Assembly (NCBI RefSeq): GCF_026151205.1
Contig: NC_087072.1
Span: 6,000,084-6,064,083 of the forward strand
Length of the DNA stretch: 64,000 nt
Source of the DNA: Bolinopsis microptera
Taxonomy: Eukaryota; Ctenophora; Tentaculata; Lobata; Bolinopsidae
Direction: 5' to 3'
The position numbers were made by a program, and so were the translations under genes. The notes under the pieces were generated by a model, which saw nothing but the letters and a program-made list of their open reading frames with translations, did no database searches and was not told where the DNA came from. Shown in pieces: positions 57,801-64,000 of this stretch. How positions within the stretch are numbered: position 1 is the first letter of the stretch; the number at the start of each line of letters is the position of its first letter.

Positions 57801-60536
57801 AGCTGAAGATGATCTGGAACGACGCTGGATCTGGAGCTGATGCTGACTGTTCGATCTGGAGGACTGAATCTAAAGACGGATACTATCCTCTTGGAGATAT
57901 TGTTGTTGCCTCACACAGCAAGCCCAAAATAGGGTTCCTGTTGAGACCCACAGACGCTAACGACAACTCAGTCGTGGCCCCGGTCTCATACTCCAGGATC
58001 TGGAACGACGGTGGTTCAGGAGCTGACAAAGATGTACAACTGTGGAAAGTAATCTGCCCCGGTGGATACGTGGCTCTGGGAAATGTTGCAACTTCCGGCA
58101 GTGAACCTGCCCTTGGAGACGTGTACTGTGTGAAAAGCAGTTACACTACTTATGGATCATCCAGCAACTGGGGGTACGTCTGGAGGGACCATGGAAGTGG
58201 GGCAAATTCTGATGTATCCATCTTTGAAGCTCGAGCTTCTTCTAGCAGCCTGCAGTCAGTGAGAGGGTTTGGAGCCAAAGCTAGCTACAGCTCCTTATCC
58301 ACCTCTCCTTACTTCCTGAAGAAGGAGTCCCTTACTTACTGGGCTGAGAAGCCTGTTGAGAAGATGATCATGTCCAACGTGCAATATGATCTTGATGCGG
58401 AGAAACAGCAGACAGCCCCAGATAAGGTGAGTTCTACCATCGTGGAGAACGACTCAGACAACGAACAGATTGTTGCCAGGACCTTATCCTACTCCATCGC
58501 TGAGTCGAGCTCCTTTACATTCAGCCAAGCTATCCAACTGGGGATCGCAATGGAAATTACAGCTGGATCACCTCTAATTGGGATAGCACAGAAAACAACG
58601 ATCAGTGCCTCTACCACCTCCACATTCACCAGTGGAGACACAACCACCAAGACACACACGGATACCATCCAAGCCAATGTGATTGTCCCGCCAAAGTCCA
58701 GGCTAACTGCTGTTATCACTGGTACTCAGTACAAAGCCGACATTCCTTACACAGCCAGTGTTAAGAAGATTTACTTTGACGGAACTGTCGGTTACGCTAC
58801 GATCTCAGGAGTCTACAAGGGAGTGACTGTAGCCGCGATCAAGGTTACTTATGGCGAGATTGAGTACTTTGAGTAATTTTTGTCTTTCGTTGATACAAAT
58901 TTTAAATTTTAATTAGAAACGCCTCTTCTTTCTAGAATAAAATGGACAGTCAAATTAATTATGGGAATGAAAGGAAGAGATGTAAAAAGTATATAAAAAC
59001 ACAATTTTCATAAATAACCATTAACCAACTAACCAAGTATCAAAAAAAATTATGGACATATGCACCAAATTTGGTACATTTAAAAATGTTACCCGATAAT
59101 TGGACTTCATTTGGCCGAGCTTCGATAAGTTTGAATGTAAGACCAGTTTACTGGTCAACTGGTGTTATAGTGTCCCTAATTTTGTTTACACTCGGTCACT
59201 TGTCAAGGCATGTACTGGTCATTTGGCGAATTTTCTTAAAAATAAAATGATGTATTTGTGTAACATTTTGAAAGTTTATAGATCAAAAACAGCTTAACTA
59301 CATGTTCTCGGAGATAAGGGGCTCAATAAAGCCCTCATCAAACGCTGTAGTTGGCACTATACCCCCGTTAGTCCTCAGTTATTGATTGGTGCTGTAACTT
59401 ATATCGCTGCTGTACTTGTTGTACTCTTATTATATTTGTCCGGATAAAATAGAAGAACTCTGGTTCAGTCATCTTTATGCCAACAACACATGTAACAGAT
59501 CTCGCTAGCTGAAAACGTAATTCTACGTTTATTATTAATTGAGTTTCAAGTTTAAATTTGTCCCAGCTTGGATACCAATTCAGTCACATAAAATATAAAT
59601 AATTTAGAACGGTCTACCGCCACACTGGACGTAGCACGCGAACTATGTGTCTTGTTACAAAACGCACATTATGCATCGCTGTGGTTGATGCGCGTTAATG
59701 TACGCACGTTCGTACTTCAGACATAATCACGTATAAATGAGCTGTTGTCCTGAAGATAGCGTACTGTAGTCCTGTACACTTGTACCGATGAAGGAAGCCA
59801 AGTGGCTCCTCCTGAAATTGGAGAAGTACATGCGGCCCGAAAATCTAACCAAAATTCATCCCTCATTAATGTTTTTTCAAAATTAGAAGGGCAGCTTTCA
59901 TTCCAAAACATTGACTAGAACCTTTCCTTTCCAAGATTTAACAATCTAATGCTTCGTCCATTCCTCACCTTCCCCATCCAGAAGTCAGCTCCTATTTTAA
60001 TTTTGCAGGCCTTTTGTAGCTCTGCACATCTACCATAGCTTAGCTTATTGACCAAAAGTACTTCTAAAACAATAACTTTGTCTTATTTATTTTCTGCATC
60101 GGCCTACCCTCTTCCCTTGTTGTCCCCAATGCAGTACTTAGCACCTCTTTAGAGTGTAGATACACCACGAATTGTTCACATTAAACTCTGGTATTAGTGT
60201 GAAATGTAAGCTAAATTATGTGTGTAACTGAATATTCAACATATCCATAACTGTGCCAACACTTCAGGTGGACCTAAAGACAGTTTTACCAAGAGGATGG
60301 AACTCAAAGATGACTATCAAAGATGCTCTCAAGGGAATTTGGACGTAAGTTGATATTTCGCGAGCGGTACACCAGGCCCTGGTAACTTTCACCGTTTATT
60401 TTTAGCTCCTAAGAGCAATATTATTCGGTTTTGTTTTAAATCCTCATCTTCAATATACCTTCAATCTCATTATTTCAGACATATGCAGAAAGCAAAGGGA
60501 GTCGGTCACCAGCCAAATGATGGAGTTATGTTCTGA
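54861..60536 (+). CDS. UBE2V: UBE2V (Uev1/Mms2-like ubiquitin-conjugating enzyme variant)
   Basis: Five exons: 54861-54870, 55137-55276, 56154-56276, 60268-60344 and 60479-60536 (408 nt, 135 aa plus stop, phases consistent). The product lacks the catalytic Cys and acts as UBC13 partner making K63-linked ubiquitin chains in DNA-damage tolerance and signalling. Seen: [56 protein letters not shown] and the end [19 protein letters not shown]. The first exon holds only MTE plus one base, so its assignment rests on phase and a good GTGAGT donor. Intron 2 has a 42-bp satellite; the 4-kb intron 3 contains another gene. Confidence 0.9.
55474..55963. repeat. 42-bp tandem repeat array in UBE2V intron 2
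   Basis: Units read AGACTGCATAGTAGATAGTA plus TGTATTATATAGTATATAGTAT; the right copies are nearly identical and the left ones degenerate with small indels. Because 42 is a multiple of three, long repetitive ORFs appear on both strands; these are artefacts. Confidence 0.93.
56277..57031. other. UBE2V intron 3, 5' part, upstream of the nested gene
   Basis: No coding gene. The last part must contain the nested gene's promoter. Confidence 0.45.
57032..57038 (+). promoter_or_regulatory. TATA box of the nested Vps62/aerolysin-like gene
   Basis: TATAAAA, 78 nt before the ATG at 57110; a start site about 30 nt downstream would give a 5' UTR of about 45 nt. A good consensus in the right place supports independent transcription inside the UBE2V intron. 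Confidence 0.65.
57110..58876 (+). CDS. Secreted Vps62-repeat protein with aerolysin-like pore-forming C-terminus, nested in UBE2V intron 3
   Basis: 588 aa, one exon. Residues 1-14 are a signal peptide ([13 protein letters not shown]). Residues 22-375 hold six copies of the Vps62/DUF946 motif W-x-D-x-G-S-G-A-x-x-D (Trp at about 34, 96, 155, 236, 298 and 358; the first is SGSEADMD). Residues about 400-585 resemble the aerolysin/ETX-MTX2/natterin-like fold: NDSDNEQ, alternating Ser/Thr-rich strands (460-520) that would form the inserting hairpin, AGSPLIG, and a closing [22 protein letters not shown] strand. Such proteins oligomerise into membrane pores and serve in defence, digestion or venom; which applies is unknown. 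No break seen. Confidence 0.8.
   Translation: MILFAVALIAVTAAQNQVNPDIVYKYTDAYQLIWRDSGSEADMDGAAWRAQNYQSEFCSLGDVVTGHHGSPNSKAVLVSKRKSDALVNPSSFSLVWNDAGSGAHSDVAFYKMNAPSGYTCLGGVAVNSHSTKPDSSKYCCVKNEYVVRADTVHTWNDRGSGANSDLSLWTIIRAGGDAYGLDAGTFVGVSGYSKPSSSAANLLKADGSKVRDVWSLPTGEDKPLNLYEMGQLKMIWNDAGSGADADCSIWRTESKDGYYPLGDIVVASHSKPKIGFLLRPTDANDNSVVAPVSYSRIWNDGGSGADKDVQLWKVICPGGYVALGNVATSGSEPALGDVYCVKSSYTTYGSSSNWGYVWRDHGSGANSDVSIFEARASSSSLQSVRGFGAKASYSSLSTSPYFLKKESLTYWAEKPVEKMIMSNVQYDLDAEKQQTAPDKVSSTIVENDSDNEQIVARTLSYSIAESSSFTFSQAIQLGIAMEITAGSPLIGIAQKTTISASTTSTFTSGDTTTKTHTDTIQANVIVPPKSRLTAVITGTQYKADIPYTASVKKIYFDGTVGYATISGVYKGVTVAAIKVTYGEIEYFE
58877..60267. other. UBE2V intron 3, 3' part
   Basis: AT-rich, no gene recognised. 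Short ORFs at 59100 and 59717 have no recognisable features. Confidence 0.45.
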
Positions 60537-61900
60537 CTTACGCACCACAGGATAGAAAATTGGTTAATTAACCCAGACCTCCTTTAGGAACATCGAGGCA
60601 TTTGAAGAGACATTCTCTTATAACCCTTGCTAGTTTTGGCCAGAGAGCCACTTGATGTTTCGGAGCCGATTGTCGTTTTGGACAATTTTCAATGCTAGTC
60701 CATTTTTGATGATAATGATGATTTATTTTTAATCAAAATTTAAGAATGGGACCATGGGAAGCGAAATATGCACATTAAATCATAATGAATAGAGCTTGTT
60801 TTACTGGAAATCTATTTTGTTTCAGACATTAAAATGAAATGTTAGGGTATTTGGACGCTCGAGCATATTTATTTTTACAGGAGAATTCACACAACGTAGC
60901 TTTTATGGCGAACTCAATCTATTGTCGTGATAATTTTGTTATGGAAACAATCAGAGGACCTTTTCTATGATTTGATCGAGAATGTCATCCCATTGGAATT
61001 TGGATTGCCATCCTCACTTGATTTATGAGAACATTGTATTTGTTTGAAATGTGAAATGTGGCGGCTATTTTTAAGCTAATTTGGGCAAATTTTAAAAGCA
61101 TCCCTGGGAATTTGCATGGCAAGGTTCCAAACGCTTGAAGAATCACTTAAGTTATCTTTTAGTATATTACGATTAATAAAATATTGAAACTGTTAACTAA
61201 ACAGAATGCCCTCCTGAAAACGAGTAAAGATTGTGTACCGTTAACTGTAATTGTAAATAATGTTTGCTTAAACTTCTAATTTTGTGTTGTCAATTTCTCC
61301 CATACTTGTGTTTAACTGCTGCTTGTTTAGACTTGAATTCAAAATATCATTTATCCAAACCGAATTAGAGTGTAGAGAAAAGAATGAATGTTTTATTGAC
61401 TGTGGTCCCGGTAAATTAAGCTCAACTGAAGTTATTAAAATCCTGATAGTGGCAAATACTTTAGGACTGGAAGTTGGAACCTGAAAGTGCCACAAACCCG
61501 ATCACCTTTTCTATTGAAATATGTGGCACCCGATAGTAAAAAGGCCAAAGGGATATTTTACTGCATCGGCTGTGAACTTTGGTGACACGTTCATGAAAAA
61601 GGTTAGGGGTCGTTCACATAGTACGTAATCACTGAAAGGAGGGTTCTAAATGATCACGCTAGTATTATATTATGGTATAATTGAAACACAATAGCTATGT
61701 GTAAAACTGATAATACTAAGGGATGAGGAATTGATCCGGAAGCGATAATTATTGATTAGTCTATGTAATAAGCGCCATGAGTTGGCACAGAATGTTTTGT
61801 CTCTGATTTTGGTACCAAAAGCTGCCTCTGAGTGTGAATGATGCCAATTCACCGTGTAGCACGATACCGTCGAGCTGTATTGTGTATGTGTGCCTCCTTT
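60537..61900. other. Downstream of UBE2V, no gene seen
   Basis: AT-rich noncoding sequence. A dispersed repeat at about 61730-61830 shares the GAGTTGGCACAGAAT core and flanks with 7200-7330. Confidence 0.45.
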
Positions 61901-62119
61901 AACGGGTGATACTCGTAAAATATCTGTTCTATATATTGGACCGTCGACGAGTCCAACTCGGCGCGTGTCCTGGTAGGTTGTAAACCTACAATGCCTCCTG
62001 TGCTATGCGTTTCAAGAGTGTAAAAAGGACGAAAACGTGTAGGTTTTTAACCTACCGAGACGCGCGCCGAGTTGGACTCGTCTTATTTGAAACAAATATT
62101 TTACGAGTATCACCCGTTA
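61901..62119. mobile_element. Palindromic MITE, 0.2 kb
   Basis: Long inverted arms (61901-61989 and 62036-62119) starting CGGGTGATACTCGTAAAA and including GACGAGTCCAACTCGGCGCG and TAGGTT. TTAA flanks both ends (61899-61902 and 62116-62119), suggesting piggyBac-type insertion. Partial copies occur at about 62184-62245, 62645-62670, 62790-62825 and 41700-41755. Confidence 0.72.
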
Positions 62120-62263
62120 ACATTAGCATGTATATAGTAGCTAATACATTGGTCGAAGTTGATAATTTACCCGGTGGGTACGTATTGTAGGTTTATAACC
62201 AGTACCAAGTATCAAGACACGCGCCGAGTTGGACTTGTCTATGGTCTTGTCTCGAGCGTACTA

Positions 62264-62620
62264 AATCACTCTACAGTCGATCTTCGAGATAGTTCTAAAA
62301 GGGCCCCCGACAGTTGAAATCAACTTCAATCGATGTATTTTCGGACGCTGATTCCGAATCACCCCCCATGACATAGGGTTAAAATGCTCCCCTGACGATA
62401 TATAGGCGAAAAACTGTCTCGATCACGTGATATGACCGTATAAGGAAGTTAGCCTAATTTCTCGTTAGGGTTAGGGTTTCAGCATATGCTTTTGTTAAAG
62501 ATTGGGTTAGGGTTAGGGTTGGGATCAGATAAGAGGGTTAGGGTTCGAATAGTCGTTCAGGACCAGCTAGAGAACGGGTTGAAAAAGTCACGTGACAGTC
62601 GAGTGTAGAGTGATTAATTA
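62264..62620. mobile_element. Inverted-repeat-bounded element with interstitial TTAGGG repeats
   Basis: Ends read TAAATCACTCTACAGTCGA and, inverted, TTAATCACTCTACACTCGA. The interior has clusters of (TTAGGG)2-3 at 62464-62478, 62505-62520 and 62537-62545. No ORF. Confidence 0.6.
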
Positions 62621-64000
62621 TCATCCGTCTTGTCTAATATATTTGGAACAAATATTTTAAGAGTATCACCCGTTTTATAACTTTAAAGGTGGTTTTTTTT
62701 TTTGCTTTTTATTTCCACCGCGCACTTTAACCTGTATGGACCTCAGGCTATCATGTTCATGAACATTATATATATAGAGATTTGGCGGAATGACAGGCTG
62801 ATACTCGTAAAATATTTGTTCCAAATATTATATTATCAATTATATTAGGAACAAGGAAGCGCCTTCGGTTTGAAATCTTAAGAACAACAGTGATTTCTTT
62901 GTCAATATAGACAGTTTAGATTTGAACTTGGAGCCGCAAGGCCAAGGGTGATTTTCAAAGCTTTGAGTTGTTGAAGGGTTTAGTTTTTTCCTTTTATATA
63001 GGGTCATTGTGACATTATGTGTATAACTTAATTGACGATGTCAATTCATGGCAGCTCGGCGCGGCACAGTAGCGCATCTCGCCGATCTAGTAACGCATCG
63101 CGCTACACGTGTATAACTATACTGTTTGTATTTTATTATATTATTTGATTTAAATTACATTAGACAAGACTGTACCGTGGTTTTGAAAATTCGGATTCAC
63201 CCGGACAGGGGGAGGTCTGAAAATCTGCGATTTTGGCGGACGTCTTAATAAGATGACCCCTTAATCTTATAAACATACAACGTGAACTGTAGTATTATTA
63301 TAATGGGGCTGAATAACAATATCAAGCATACATGTTGAAATGTCCTAATCGGGATTATTGGATTCCCAAACGGTGCTCTATTATGTGCGAATGGCCTCCG
63401 CCGGGGTTGAGTATGTCAAAAATGTTGTAAGTTGTCGCTGTATTTTTTGTTTTCGCCTAAAAAAAGAATATTTTCATCTTTTTTACTATCTATAATACTT
63501 CCATCACATAAATGTTAACAGTTAAACGACCCACATGTACTTAAATCTTGCAGATTATGCAGAGATAGTTCCAGTTAGCAATGCGGCTACAAAACATGCT
63601 AACATATAATTTTTCACATGCCATGGGGCTCGATAAATCGATCCAGGGTGTCCGGCCGATCCACTTATATTATTAATTGGCATCCTAGCTTAGACCAACG
63701 CGCGTAAAAAGACGCGCGATTGTGATGCAACAGCTTTGTACTTTGCACGCCAGTGATGGAAACGATCTGCTAGTCGTAGAGCGTGAAATGCGTTTAAGAC
63801 CCGCTTCTGGTAACTTACATGTTCCTAAATTAAATTTGACGAAATATAAACTCCATTGTTTTGTCATTAATTAACATCCCAAATCACAAAATTAACCAAA
63901 AATTGTCTCATTTACTGGTAACCTTGCTTTGGGAGCTTTAATCACTGAGTAAATGAATTTGGCTTCCGTAAACTACTCGCATATTTTCAATAGGGAACTA
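62621..64000. other. Right end of window, no gene seen
   Basis: Contains partial copies of the palindromic MITE (62645-62670, 62790-62825) and a third relative of the GC-rich repeat (63055-63110, CAGTAGCGCATCTCG ... GCATCGCGCTACA). No convincing coding sequence on either strand. Confidence 0.45.

Noticed and set aside
58489-58719. Minus-strand ORF within the aerolysin-like gene
   Set aside because: Complement of the Ser/Thr-rich strands; no independent support.
62464-62545. TTAGGG repeats considered as a chromosome end
   Set aside because: Only short interrupted clusters, with ordinary sequence continuing on both sides.
63685-63867. 60-aa minus-strand ORF at the right end
   Set aside because: Short, no recognisable domain or splice context.

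Overview
The window is nuclear DNA of an animal: AT-rich, with spliced genes using GT..AG introns, TTAGGG-type repeats and many animal-type transposons (Ty3/Mag-like, L2/CR1-like LINEs, a Penelope-like fragment, MITEs). Secreted proteins with ApeC-like and Vps62/aerolysin-like domains fit an early-branching or aquatic invertebrate such as a cnidarian; that placement is inference and no species is claimed.

Left half (249-35014, minus strand): one complete CNOT1 gene, the scaffold of the CCR4-NOT mRNA deadenylase. I rebuilt 36 coding exons from protein similarity, splice sites and intron phase; they sum to 8,406 nt (2,801 aa plus stop) with no frame conflict. Other genes sit inside its introns: intron 27 holds a three-exon beta-1,3-galactosyltransferase-like gene (5553-6915, +) and a secreted coiled-coil/ApeC-like gene (8538-9272, +); intron 10 holds an intronless PIM-like kinase (22809-23663, +); intron 6 holds tRNA-Cys(GCA) (24803-24874, -); intron 4 holds a damaged Ty3/Mag-like retrotransposon with identical 90-bp LTRs (26894-32004, +). 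Intron 15 is packed with GA microsatellites and two minisatellites.

Middle (35-51 kb): a transposon graveyard. A pogo-like MITE lies 65 bp upstream of the CNOT1 start. It is followed by a Penelope-like GIY-YIG fragment, LINE 3' ends with tandemly duplicated tails, an inverted-repeat element at 41.1-41.9 kb, and a retroelement (reverse transcriptase plus a putative restriction-like endonuclease) split by two insertions. One insertion is a LINE that happens to preserve the reading frame. A large fold-back inverted repeat lies at 47.7-47.95 kb.

Right part (51-64 kb, plus strand): two nearly identical RPL37A (eL43) copies, an intronless phosphomannomutase, and a five-exon UBE2V (Uev1/Mms2-like) gene. 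The large third intron of UBE2V carries a same-strand secreted protein with six Vps62-type repeats and an aerolysin-like C-terminus, preceded by a TATA box. The last 3.4 kb holds palindromic MITEs and short interstitial telomere-like repeats, without a recognisable gene.

The housekeeping genes (CNOT1, RPL37A, PMM, UBE2V) do not form a pathway. The recurring theme is housekeeping introns hosting independently promoted, mostly secreted or signalling genes.
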